Shown here piece after piece: positions 7,542 through 15,393 of a stretch of 64,000 bases of DNA. The stretch is from UBA1858 sp965227695. GTDB taxonomy: Bacteria; Pseudomonadota; Gammaproteobacteria; UBA4575. The DNA lies in assembly GCA_965227695.1 (NCBI GenBank), contig OZ245760.1, positions 1,674,001-1,738,000 on the forward strand. Direction: 5' to 3'. Position 1 is the first letter of the stretch. Every line of letters starts with the position of its first letter. Made by a program: the position numbers and the translations under genes. The notes below the pieces were generated by a model, which did not search any database, was not told where the DNA came from, and saw only the letters and a program-made list of their open reading frames with translations.

Positions 7542-9548
7542 TTGATATCAATATCAGGTGATTTATTGAGCAGTGATACATTAAACCCAATAGAGATCAC
7601 TGTTCGCGCTGATGACATGACCGGGATTGCCGAGTCTTCCTCGCAGGGTGTGATAGGAAAAGAGGATTTAGAAAAACGACCAATACTTAGAAGCGGCGAG
7701 CTACTGGAAGTAATTCCCGGTGTGGCAGTCACTCAGCATAGTGGCACCGGTAAAGCTAATCAATATTTTTTACGTGGATTTAATCTTGACCACGGCACTG
7801 ATTTTAATGCAACTTTTGATGATGTGCCTCTTAACCTGCCAACTCATGGCCATGGACAGGGCTATCTTGATTTAAATCCAATTATTCCAGAGCTGATTGA
7901 GACAATCGAATTTGGCAAGGGGCCTTACTATACTGACATCGGGGATTTCTCATCAGCCGGTTATGCCAAATACCGTACAGTCAGTTCACTGGATGATACA
8001 TTACTCATATTCAGTGCAGGTGAAGATAATTTTTACCGGACAGTTATCGCTGATTCCCGTAATGTAAATCAGAGTACATTTCTCTACGGCGTGGAAGGAC
8101 AATTCTATGATGGCCCCTGGAACAATGATGAAAATTCAGTAAAGCTGAATACTCTTTTGAAATACTCCCATACAAATAATTTATCTGGTTATAGTATCAC
8201 CGGTAATACATATTATGGCGAGTGGGACGCCAGTGATCAAATTCCCGAAAGAGCAGTAGATCAGGGGATTATCTCAAGGTTTGGTCAGATTGATAATGAT
8301 TTAGGGGGCGATGCACGGCGATACAGCCTGAATGCGAACTGGTGGTCGCGTGATGAAAGTTCAAGTTGGCAATCGAATGTTTATACGTATTATTCCTCTC
8401 TCAATCTATGGTCGAATTTCACCTATTTTTTAAATGATCCAACCAATGGCGACCAGTTTAAGCAAGAAGATAAACGTTATGTTTTCGGTGGAAGCAGCAA
8501 ATATGCCTCGCAACTGGATTCAATAGGATTGTTTTCGCAAAATATAGTTGGCATGCAACTTAGACATGATTATGTCCCTGACGTTGGACTTTATCAGAGT
8601 CAAGGCCGCAACATTATTCGAGCCATACGCAAAGATGAAGTGAACCAGACTAGTGTGGGGTTGTATTTGTCTAATGAAACTGTCTGGCGAGATTGGTTTC
8701 GCACTAATTTGGGTCTAAGGGGCGATTATTACCGGTTTGACGTAAATAGTAAGGTGATTGATGAAAATTCAGGAAGAAAAAGTGATGTGGCCTTGAGTCC
8801 AAAACTTGGGTTAGTTTTTGGCCCATGGTTCTCAACAGAATATTATGTCAATGCAGGTAAGGGTTTTCATAGCAATGATGCACGTGGTACGACTATAGAA
8901 GTTGACCCTGAAACCGGTATGCGAGCAGACAGCGTCGATCCACTTGTTGAGTCGAAAGGCATAGACGTGGGCGCACGAACGACAATTATTCCCGGTTTTC
9001 ACTCCACTTTGACACTCTGGTATCTGGAACTGGACTCTGAACTGGTGTTTGTGGGAGATGCCGGAACGACCGAGCCCCAGGGAGAAAGTGAACGGTATGG
9101 TATTGAGCTGACTAATTTTTACCGTCCTAATGACTGGCTTACTCTGGATCTCGATATTGCCTTTACTCATGCGGAATTTACTCAGGAAGATGATAATGAA
9201 ATTCCCAATTCAGTGGGTAGAGTGATTACTTCAGGTGCTTCCATCGATTTACCCAATGGTATTTTTGGATCACTGAGAATGCGGCATTTTGGTGATATAC
9301 CGCTGGCTGAAGATAACAGTGTAGATGCAGGTTCAACAACAGTCTTCAATTTGCAAGCAGGTTACCGTTTTCATGATCACTTAAAAGTAAGACTCGATAT
9401 TTTTAACCTGTTTGACTCAGATGATAACGATATTTCGTATTTTTACGAATCCCGTCTTCCAAATGAACCAACCATGGGCGTTAATGATGTACACTTTCAT
9501 TCGATTGAACCAAGGACCATACGGGCTTCTATAGAATTAAAGTTATAG
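7542..9548 (+). CDS. TonB-dependent outer-membrane receptor
   Basis: A 668-residue receptor. The plug domain (residues ~15-150) has the hallmark GELLEVIPGV, FLRGFNLDHGT and a His/Gly-rich loop LPTHGHGQGYLDL. The rest is a 22-strand-type barrel with long acidic loops. The loop signature defines a common but uncharacterised receptor subgroup; the ligand is unknown. The first in-frame start codon is TTG 7542, which gives no complete signal peptide. The hydrophobic stretch continues upstream in frame without a start, so the N-terminus as sequenced is probably wrong or uses an unusual start. No transporter or TonB genes lie nearby, so it probably uses a shared TonB system. Confidence 0.85.
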   Translation: MISISGDLLSSDTLNPIEITVRADDMTGIAESSSQGVIGKEDLEKRPILRSGELLEVIPGVAVTQHSGTGKANQYFLRGFNLDHGTDFNATFDDVPLNLPTHGHGQGYLDLNPIIPELIETIEFGKGPYYTDIGDFSSAGYAKYRTVSSLDDTLLIFSAGEDNFYRTVIADSRNVNQSTFLYGVEGQFYDGPWNNDENSVKLNTLLKYSHTNNLSGYSITGNTYYGEWDASDQIPERAVDQGIISRFGQIDNDLGGDARRYSLNANWWSRDESSSWQSNVYTYYSSLNLWSNFTYFLNDPTNGDQFKQEDKRYVFGGSSKYASQLDSIGLFSQNIVGMQLRHDYVPDVGLYQSQGRNIIRAIRKDEVNQTSVGLYLSNETVWRDWFRTNLGLRGDYYRFDVNSKVIDENSGRKSDVALSPKLGLVFGPWFSTEYYVNAGKGFHSNDARGTTIEVDPETGMRADSVDPLVESKGIDVGARTTIIPGFHSTLTLWYLELDSELVFVGDAGTTEPQGESERYGIELTNFYRPNDWLTLDLDIAFTHAEFTQEDDNEIPNSVGRVITSGASIDLPNGIFGSLRMRHFGDIPLAEDNSVDAGSTTVFNLQAGYRFHDHLKVRLDIFNLFDSDDNDISYFYESRLPNEPTMGVNDVHFHSIEPRTIRASIELKL

Positions 9549-10475
9549 AAATATAATAATGACACCAGCCTTCTCTTGAAAAAACTCAACCTCTACATGC
9601 CTGCATTAAGCTAAATAAAAGGCTGAAGAAGAAATCAGGCTTGTCAGATCACTACCGGATTTACATAGAATTGATTAACAGTGACGGTATTCTCGATACT
9701 TTAAATTATCATTTTTTCTTCAATCAAGCAGAGGCTCTATCATTATCGAGGTTTTTTTCTTTCTATCATTGTCTTGTTTTTCAGTTCTAAAGCAGGATCG
9801 GCTGAAGCATTCCATCCAAGGTTGAAAGCATGATGAGCAGGCACGGGTGTAGATGACAGCCATACAACCATACGCATACCATCAGTGATGTAAGAATCGT
9901 CTTTCAGATTTTTTCTGGCATCTTCATTTTGTCAGTGAATTAACTGCCGAAACACAAGAGTCGCAAAAGAGACTTTAAAACAGTTGGATTCGATAATTAA
10001 AACGCAAAGAGATTAATTTTTTAATGATATTGACTATCATTCTGCTTAATTAATAAAGGAATGATAGCTCATAGTTATTCGTACCAAAAGTCTTGATAGT
10101 GTTCAATCTAATATTCGTATTTATATGTTAGCAAAAGAATTTTAATTCAATTGCATATCGTTCACGCTCATATATTAGTCGATGTGGCACTTCTCTGGTT
10201 AACGTGGATAACATGACATATTTGGCGTTTTTTAGTAAACTACACCCAGTAATATCTTATGAGAACTATTAATTTTATTTCAGCTGGGCAAATCAATAAA
10301 TTTATCGTACTAAAAACTACATGGTCTCTCAATCCTGCTAATTAATTCACGGTGACGTATAAATAATAAGTAATTTTTTGTACTATACATTGTCATCGGA
10401 CCTCAGAATTGTCTTTTTACATTAATTAAGATTTGTTACGTTGATGGATAACTATCTCATCTAATCAAAAATATC
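9549..10475. other. Long AT-rich intergenic region
   Basis: About 930 bases without a convincing gene. On the minus strand, 9743-9877 is open for 44 codons with a protein-like composition, but it has no ribosome site and may be a gene remnant. A perfect 7-bp inverted repeat at 10023-10041 is listed separately. The rest shows no structure I can support. Confidence 0.5.
10023..10041. promoter_or_regulatory. Inverted repeat, possible Fur-type operator
   Basis: AATGATA-TTGAC-TATCATT has perfect 7-bp arms and a 5-base spacer, similar in base content to Fur boxes. It lies 435 bases before the next start codon, so its target is unclear. Confidence 0.3.
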
Positions 10476-11882
10476 ATGCGAAAAGTTGAAATAAAAAATA
10501 AAATCTCACCTGTTATTATTATTATATTTTTTTTCAGTATCCCTAACATTTCATTTTCTGATCAGGTGTTTTTATCCAATGGTGACAGGCTTTCAGGAGA
10601 TTTGATTAATCTTGTCGAGGGCAAGTTGATCTGGCATTCAAATATATTCGGCAGGGTAGAATTCCCTTTAGATAATATTGGAGGACTGGAGACTGCTGAA
10701 TATGTTTTAGTCACTTTTTCCAATCAAGATCAGGTGAAAGGCAAATTTAAAGTCACGCGTTCTGGTGAGGTGAAATTAGAGACCGAGCGCTTCGGCAGGA
10801 TAGACATTCCCTCATTTGCAGAAATATTATCCATTCGCACGACGTCGCCAAGTTTCCCACAAAATGAGGATTTGCCATTCCAGCAATCGACTAACGTAGT
10901 GAATGCATTAGGTAAAGACGAGGTTACTCTAACGACGGGAGATCAATTGTTAGGGGAAATTACCGAGCTTGAAGGCGAGAATCTGATTATCAATACAAAA
11001 TTTGCCGGCAAGTTGAGTGTGGAGAAATCAGATATTTCTCAAATAAATACGAAAAACCCGGTGACAGTTATATTTCAGGATGGCGAATACATTACAGGAA
11101 ACATCTTATCACTCAAGGAAAATCAGTTCGAGCTACACTCTAAAAAACTGAACAAGACAAAGCCATTTATTTTGTCAGAAGTGACATCAATCGTCACGGG
11201 AGATCCAAGAGAAAAAGTGCTGGAAGAACGACGAGTAAAATTCTCCGGAAGAATGGATATTGGTTTAAGCAGATCCAGTGGTAACAGTGACAATGAGAAC
11301 TACAGTGCGAATGGGGAATTTCGGGCAAGAACGCCGGAAAACCGCTTTACTTTTAGAGGAGAAAAAATACTCGAGAAATCTGAAGGTGACAAGACGGAAG
11401 ATAAGACCTTTGGATCTATGAAATATGATCACTTCTTTGGTCAAAAATGGTTTTTATTTGGTTCTGCTTCGTTTGAGGAAGACGAAATTGAACTTCTTAA
11501 CTTGCGCACGGCATTATCAGGAGGGTTAGGGTACCAGTTTTTTGAAAGAGATGATCTCTTTTTATCAGTCGAAACGGGACCCGCTTATGTCAATGAGGAT
11601 TTTGATGAAGATGATGATAATGATTCTGTGAGTATGCGCTGGGGGATTGATTATGAATATGATATTTTTAGCTGGGCCAGCATTTTTCATTTTCAGGATG
11701 GATTGTTTGGTCTGGAGACATCCGAAGATATTGTCATCAGAACTCGTAGTGGTGTGAGATTCCCTCTGGGTAATGGCTTTAATGCGACCGCAGCGGCAAA
11801 CATTGACTGGGATAAGTCTCCGGCCGAAAGTGCAGATACGACAGATAAGGAATATATATTCTCATTAGGATATGAGTTTTAA
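10476..11882 (+). CDS. DUF481 family outer-membrane protein with N-terminal repeats
   Basis: A 468-residue protein with a signal peptide ending near residue 29. The N-terminal half carries four related beta motifs of the form V-x-L/F-x-x-G-D-x-L-x-G-x-I/L at about residues 30, 78, 150 and 197, suggesting a row of small SH3-like or beta-sandwich units. From about residue 250 the sequence becomes a beta barrel with strands such as GRMDIGLSRSSGNSD and GSMKYDHFFGQKW, ending in YEF. This is the DUF481 (YdiY, 'salt-induced outer membrane protein') layout. The exact role is unknown. The ATG is preceded only by a weak ribosome site in very AT-rich DNA. Confidence 0.75.
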   Translation: MRKVEIKNKISPVIIIIFFFSIPNISFSDQVFLSNGDRLSGDLINLVEGKLIWHSNIFGRVEFPLDNIGGLETAEYVLVTFSNQDQVKGKFKVTRSGEVKLETERFGRIDIPSFAEILSIRTTSPSFPQNEDLPFQQSTNVVNALGKDEVTLTTGDQLLGEITELEGENLIINTKFAGKLSVEKSDISQINTKNPVTVIFQDGEYITGNILSLKENQFELHSKKLNKTKPFILSEVTSIVTGDPREKVLEERRVKFSGRMDIGLSRSSGNSDNENYSANGEFRARTPENRFTFRGEKILEKSEGDKTEDKTFGSMKYDHFFGQKWFLFGSASFEEDEIELLNLRTALSGGLGYQFFERDDLFLSVETGPAYVNEDFDEDDDNDSVSMRWGIDYEYDIFSWASIFHFQDGLFGLETSEDIVIRTRSGVRFPLGNGFNATAAANIDWDKSPAESADTTDKEYIFSLGYEF

Positions 11883-12294
11883 ATCAGTGGAAATTCATTC
11901 ATCAAACGTGACAGTGACTCGGCTTTTGCTTGATGTTTTACCCTGGCTTAGATTCCCGCTTGTGCGGGAATGACGCTGGGGATGCCAGTATAAACACCAC
12001 TCCAGATTCCCGCTTGCGCGAGAATGACGTCGGGTGTCTCTAGAATTACTTGATTATCTTTTTTTGTTTATGTGGGAATGACGTTAAGATGTATTAATAC
12101 CAACCAATAGTTGCCTGTGTGAGAAACACCTGGTCAATTTCAGGGCGCGCGGTTTTAGCGGTCTTTATACGTGGGCTGGGTTATGCAGTATTCAGACTCC
12201 ATCTGGCTTTAAATGCCCGACGCGGTTATTCACAGGCAACTTGCGCCGTTAGAATATATAATGTCGCTTATTATTCCCGTATTTTTGGTTTCTC
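11883..12294. other. Intergenic, mainly palindromic repeats
   Basis: Contains the second repeat block (11951-12083). After it, an open frame at 12119-12355 overlaps the following gene and looks non-coding. A TATAAT at 12257-12262 could be the -10 of the following gene, but no good -35 is spaced to it. Confidence 0.5.
11951..12083. repeat. Three copies of the 54-bp palindromic repeat
   Basis: Units start at 11951, 12005 and, decayed, about 12059, giving a 54-base period. The best copies read GATTCCCGCTTGTGCGGGAA then TGACG. The spacer GGGGATGCCAGTATAAACAC matches the spacer family in the block at 6215-6346, so unit and spacer spread together. Confidence 0.8.
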
Positions 12295-13197
12295 ATGTCT
12301 GTTGCCCAATACTATCCTTTTCACGGTGCTAAAAATCGCTTGCGAATGGGTTTAAGCTCAATTCCTGCCTGCGAATGGATTGCTTATGAAGATGACTTTT
12401 CAGCAAGAATTACAGAAAAAAAGCGCCTGATTGCCGAGCAAAAGAACCGTGTCATCCAAAGTGTTGAAGGCAGTGAGGCTGCCCAGCAAGAGTTACTGGG
12501 TAATATTCTCAGGTTTATTAAAAATTACCGAAGTGATCTGTTCACCATAAGTAGTGGTTCGATCATCAGCCACAGTGATAACAATGTTTATGACTTAAGC
12601 GCATTTGAATCAAATCCCCTGGAGCTCATCAGCTATTTGGCGGGAGATGACTTTTGCATCCTCGACAGATTTGATGATGACTATCGCCTGGTTGCCGCTT
12701 CTGTGTGCGCACCAACTTATTGGGAGCTATCTGAGAAAATGGGAAACCCAATGCGGGAAGTGCATGCGCCCATTCCCCATCTGGAGGAGAAGATTGGTCA
12801 CATGATCAGGCACTTTTTCAAAAATCTTGAACCGGATAATTACTACCAGCGATCAAATTGGTTTTTAATGTCTACACCAGACCTGACACTGTTTAAAGAT
12901 AACTATGACATTCATATAAGTGCGGATGAACTTCACACCGGAAATATCATGAACAAGCTGTATATAAGATGTGAAAGGCAGTCCTTCGTCAAATTAAAGC
13001 AGACACAAAATATTGTTTTTGGTATTAAAATTTATGTGTCTCCCTTACACATAGTGAACAAATATACTGACATTGCGCAGGATCTGCTTTTAGCAGTTAA
13101 TACAATGACTGCTGAACATAAAAACTTAATGGGTATTGATGCATACGAAAAGGTGCTGGTTGATTACCTGAAAACTGTTTGTAAAAAGGAATCTTAA
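12295..13197 (+). CDS. DUF3445 / heme-dependent oxidative N-demethylase-like protein
   Basis: A 300-residue protein with the DUF3445 (HODM alpha-subunit-like) pattern: a basic N-terminal GLSSIPACEWIAYEDDF-x3-I-x2-KKRLI segment, then DDFCILDRFDDDYRLVAASVCAPTYWEL, IHAPIPHLEEKIGHMI-like sequence and YYQRSNWFLM. Characterised relatives are heme proteins that oxidatively demethylate dimethylamine and similar secondary amines. They are normally encoded with reductase and ferredoxin-like partner genes, none of which is present here. Substrate and activity are therefore uncertain. The ATG at 12295 has no obvious ribosome site. The gene converges on the tiny-gene operon that ends at 13314. Confidence 0.75.
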   Translation: MSVAQYYPFHGAKNRLRMGLSSIPACEWIAYEDDFSARITEKKRLIAEQKNRVIQSVEGSEAAQQELLGNILRFIKNYRSDLFTISSGSIISHSDNNVYDLSAFESNPLELISYLAGDDFCILDRFDDDYRLVAASVCAPTYWELSEKMGNPMREVHAPIPHLEEKIGHMIRHFFKNLEPDNYYQRSNWFLMSTPDLTLFKDNYDIHISADELHTGNIMNKLYIRCERQSFVKLKQTQNIVFGIKIYVSPLHIVNKYTDIAQDLLLAVNTMTAEHKNLMGIDAYEKVLVDYLKTVCKKES

Positions 13198-13226
13198 TCG
13201 CTGTCCGCTTCACGGTGACCACCCGC

Positions 13227-13253
13227 AAAAAAAATCCCCACGTGAGTGGGGAT
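13227..13253 (-). terminator. Rho-independent terminator of the tiny-gene operon
   Basis: The stem ATCCCCAC / GTGGGGAT (13234-13241 and 13246-13253) has a GTGA loop and eight A on its left, which read as a T-run on the minus strand. It therefore terminates transcripts coming from the three small minus-strand ORFs. Confidence 0.85.
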
Positions 13254-13313
13254 AATATGGGAAGCCCTAAAGGGCCCGAGGAGTAGTCAAGAGTTCAATC
13301 TTACTGTTACATA

Positions 13314-13367
13314 TTAATAAGCTCCTTTTTGCCATGCACTGAGCAAGCCAAATGCCTGCGAGTACAT
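13314..13367 (-). CDS. Possible 17-residue peptide, third ORF of the tiny-gene operon
   Basis: The ORF encodes MYSQAFGLLSAWQKGAY. GAAGGG lies seven bases before the ATG, and it follows the 36-residue ORF by only about 20 bases, before the operon terminator. The good ribosome site and position are the only support. No family is recognised. Confidence 0.35.
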   Translation of the reverse strand: MYSQAFGLLSAWQKGAY

Positions 13368-13386
13368 GTCGAATCCCTTCGAAGCC

Positions 13387-13497
13387 TCAATTAAATAAGA
13401 CTGCTGAAACCAAAACAAAAATTGCGACAAAAGAAACAACAAGCACCACAGTTTCCACGTTGAAGCGGCACGAGATGTCTTTACACAACCTGTTCAT
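13387..13497 (-). CDS. 36-residue single-span membrane protein, second ORF of the tiny-gene operon
   Basis: The ORF encodes MNRLCKDISCRFN followed by one strongly hydrophobic helix (VETVVLVVSFVAIFVLVSAV) and a very short tail. AGGAGA is six bases before the ATG. Two Cys (residues 5 and 10) precede the membrane span. It follows the 41-residue ORF by 27 bases and shares its promoter and terminator. Function unknown. A small accessory subunit of a membrane enzyme is a reasonable guess given the shared promoter element with the AlkB-like gene at 33558-34691. Confidence 0.6.
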   Translation of the reverse strand: MNRLCKDISCRFNVETVVLVVSFVAIFVLVSAVLFN

Positions 13498-13524
13498 ATT
13501 GAGTCTCCTGGTTCGTTAAATGTA

Positions 13525-13650
13525 TTACTCACGCCTGGTTTTTCTTCTTGTCGAAACCGGTTGCAGCGATTGGCCATCGGCGATCAATGGCAGTGAACAT
13601 AAACCAAGCACTGGTATTGTCATCATTGCAATCAAAATTAATATTTCCAT
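13525..13650 (-). CDS. 41-residue membrane protein with basic tail, first ORF of the tiny-gene operon
   Basis: The ORF encodes MEILILIAMMTIPVLGLCSL followed by a short polar link and a very basic tail (STRRKTRRE). GGAGG is eight bases before the ATG. The hydrophobic N-terminus could be a membrane span or a signal sequence, and the Arg/Lys tail should stay in the cytoplasm. Function unknown. It heads the minus-strand operon of two, probably three, tiny genes, 31 bases downstream of the palindrome at 13681-13699. Confidence 0.6.
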   Translation of the reverse strand: MEILILIAMMTIPVLGLCSLPLIADGQSLQPVSTRRKTRRE

Positions 13651-14007
13651 GTGTACAACCTCCACGGTCATTGATTTAAAATGTACACTATGAGTACATC
13701 AGATATGACATATTATGCACTTATGTTGAGACAATTTCCAGGTATTATATCTGTATAGACCCATATATACCTGTACATGTTTAGGTTGTCTGTAATATGT
13801 GTACAGACTGAATTTGAACAGGATTTATATAAGCCAGAAGCTGGGAAGTGATTGTATTTTCAAAGCATTTCGGCTGATAGATCTCGGGAACCCGTATTAC
13901 TTTTGAGTCTCACTGGAGAATAATCAAAGAAGGTGGGAAGTCTGGCGCATGAGGTTACTCTCACGTCAGTAAAGAGCAGCCTGTGGATTCGGCGGGTGAT
14001 AACCGTG
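13651..14007. other. Promoter region of the tiny-gene operon and untranscribed remainder
   Basis: Contains the 19-bp palindrome at 13681-13699 and two further TGTACA motifs, at 13772-13777 (within ACCTGTACATGTTTAGGT) and in ATGTGTACAGAC around 13801. The remainder, up to the SlyX-like gene, shows no gene. Confidence 0.5.
13681..13699. promoter_or_regulatory. 19-bp palindromic element shared with the alkB-like promoter
   Basis: ATGTACACTATGAGTACAT has arms ATGTAC/GTACAT. It matches the element at 34796-34814 at 16 of 19 positions, differing only in the three central bases (CTA here, AAT there). It lies 31 bases upstream of the first tiny gene, where a repressor or activator site would be expected. 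Confidence 0.65.
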
Positions 14008-14187
14008 TTACGCAGCTACATTTCCTCGCTGGGTTGAATCACAAACCCGTTGCTGAATGCCATCAAGTTCTTTTTGCTTTCTGTGTAAAAGCATATGCAG
14101 CATTTCAATTTCATCCTGGATGCTGAGTATTTCATTTTGTAGGCGGGTTTCACGGGTGACGAATTCCGTGCTCAATTTGTTATTCAT
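14008..14187 (-). CDS. Small coiled-coil protein, SlyX-like
   Basis: The 59-residue protein starts MNNKLSTEFVTRETRLQNEI. It is almost entirely one heptad-repeat helix (about residues 8-48, Leu/Ile at a/d positions, with QDEIEMLHMLLHRKQKELD). E-x-R-L at the start, a central QDEIE and Arg-Gln-rich helices recall SlyX, a short coiled-coil protein of unknown function. AGGG lies eight bases before the ATG. SlyX similarity is by pattern only; any small coiled coil would look like this. Confidence 0.5.
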   Translation of the reverse strand: MNNKLSTEFVTRETRLQNEILSIQDEIEMLHMLLHRKQKELDGIQQRVCDSTQRGNVAA

Positions 14188-14503
14188 TTTAAAGCCCTGT
14201 AAAAAAGTTGCGCGATTGTGGTGTATATGGATTGGGGTGGCAAGCGATTATTTCAAGAACAATTCACATAATTATTAACTTGTCTGATTAACCGATAAAC
14301 GGCGGTTTATATCTGCTAGTGACAGGGCTCTTGTATGGGCTTAGCCCTGAATCTGCTTTACCTATACCTGATTTAACCCTGTCATTAAAAATTCATATTC
14401 AGGCCGAGAACTATTTTCTTCAGGCATGATCTATCTGCCGGCAAATCAGTAATGGTGCTGGTTGTCTATGCATTGATTATTATTCAATAGGGGATCATAC
14501 AAA
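14188..14503. other. Intergenic, no gene seen
   Basis: Lies between the divergent SlyX-like gene and the small ORF at 14504. It contains AAACGGCGGTTT-like and CAGGGCT/AGCCCTG-like short dyads, none supported as a site. Confidence 0.4.
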
Positions 14504-14692
14504 GTGGATATCGCGATACGTGGATTTAATTTTGAACCAGAGCTGGATGGAAAAAAGGAGATTAAGTCCGACGACAAGACCAGACATACAGATAGTGGCA
14601 GTGCGTTCTTTTATGACGTTATTTTGCCTGATTTTTTGTTTTTGGCCGGGTTTTTGTCGGTAACTTTTGCGTTAGTGTTAAGTATATTTTAG
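14504..14692 (+). CDS. 62-residue membrane protein, hypothetical
   Basis: The GTG start has AGGGG about ten bases upstream. A polar, charged N-terminal 38 residues (FEPELDGKKEIKSDDKTRHT) is followed by one hydrophobic segment (LPDFLFLAGFLSVTFALVLSIF) reaching the C-terminus, so a C-tail-anchored topology is likely. No family is recognised. The 224-bp tandem repeat begins 50 bases after its stop. Confidence 0.45.
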   Translation: MDIAIRGFNFEPELDGKKEIKSDDKTRHTDSGSAFFYDVILPDFLFLAGFLSVTFALVLSIF

Positions 14693-14743
14693 GAAGTGCA
14701 GCTTAACATGGTGGGTTTTATTTTCAGACCGGTTGGTATTACT

Positions 14744-15380
14744 GGATTCCCGTTTTCACGGGAATGACAACGCGCGACGGGAATGACGGCGTAGAATAAG
14801 AATGATAGTGCGGGATGAGAGTGACGACGTGGGATAAGAATGACAGTGCGAAATGAGAGTGACGATGCGCGGTGAGAATGCATAAGCACGCTGCGTCACT
14901 CCCGCGCAGGCGGGAGTCTGGTCATTAAAGTCATGCTGTGAATAAAGACTATCAATAATGCATATGTGGATTCCCGTTTTCACGGGAATGACAACGCGCG
15001 ACGGGAATGACGGCGTAGAATAAGAATGATAGTGCGGGATGAGAGTGACGACGTGGGATAAGAATGACAGTGCGAAATGAGAGTGACGATGCGCGGTGAG
15101 AATGCATAAGCACGCTGCGTCACTCCCGCGCAAGCGGGAGTCTGGTCATTAAAGCCATGCTGTGAATAAAGACTATCAATAATGCATATGTGGATTCCCG
15201 TTTTCACGGGAATGACAACGCGCGACGGGAATGACGACATAGGATAAGAATGATAGTGCGGGATGAGAGTGACGACGTAGGATAAGAATGACAGTGCGGG
15301 GTGAGAGTGACGATGCGCGGTGAGAATGCATAAGCACGCGACATCACTCCCGCGCAGGCGGGAGTCTGATTATTAAGGTG
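14744..15380. repeat. 224-bp tandem repeat (about 2.8 copies) built of 19-bp subrepeats
   Basis: Copies start with GGATTCCCGTTTTCACGGGA at 14744, 14968 and 15192, an exact 224-base period. The third copy is slightly diverged and stops near 15380. Each copy contains about six consecutive 19-base units, alternating forms such as GATGAGAGTGACGACGTGG and GATAAGAATGACAGTGCGA. It closes with a second palindrome, CTCCCGCGCAGGCGGGAG. The left palindrome belongs to the same family as the repeats at 6.2 and 12 kb. Open frames across it (VIPVKTGIH, TPACAGV) are repeat artefacts. The array ends 14 bases before the stop of the exonuclease gene. Confidence 0.9.
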
Positions 15381-15393
15381 TCTTGTCAGGTTG

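Noticed and set aside
9743..9877. 44-codon minus-strand frame
   Set aside because: No ribosome site and no family; kept only as a possible remnant in a finding.
12119..12355. 78-codon plus-strand frame before the DUF3445 gene
   Set aside because: Overlaps the real gene, shows no domain and is low in coding character.
13770..13787. LuxR-type box ACCTGTACATGTTTAGGT
   Set aside because: It has CT-N10-AG symmetry, but no LuxR/LuxI gene is in the window and the TGTACA core is better explained by the shared alkB-type element.
14057..14278. 73-codon plus-strand frame rich in Ser and Cys
   Set aside because: It is the shadow of the SlyX-like coiled-coil gene on the other strand, which has a better start.
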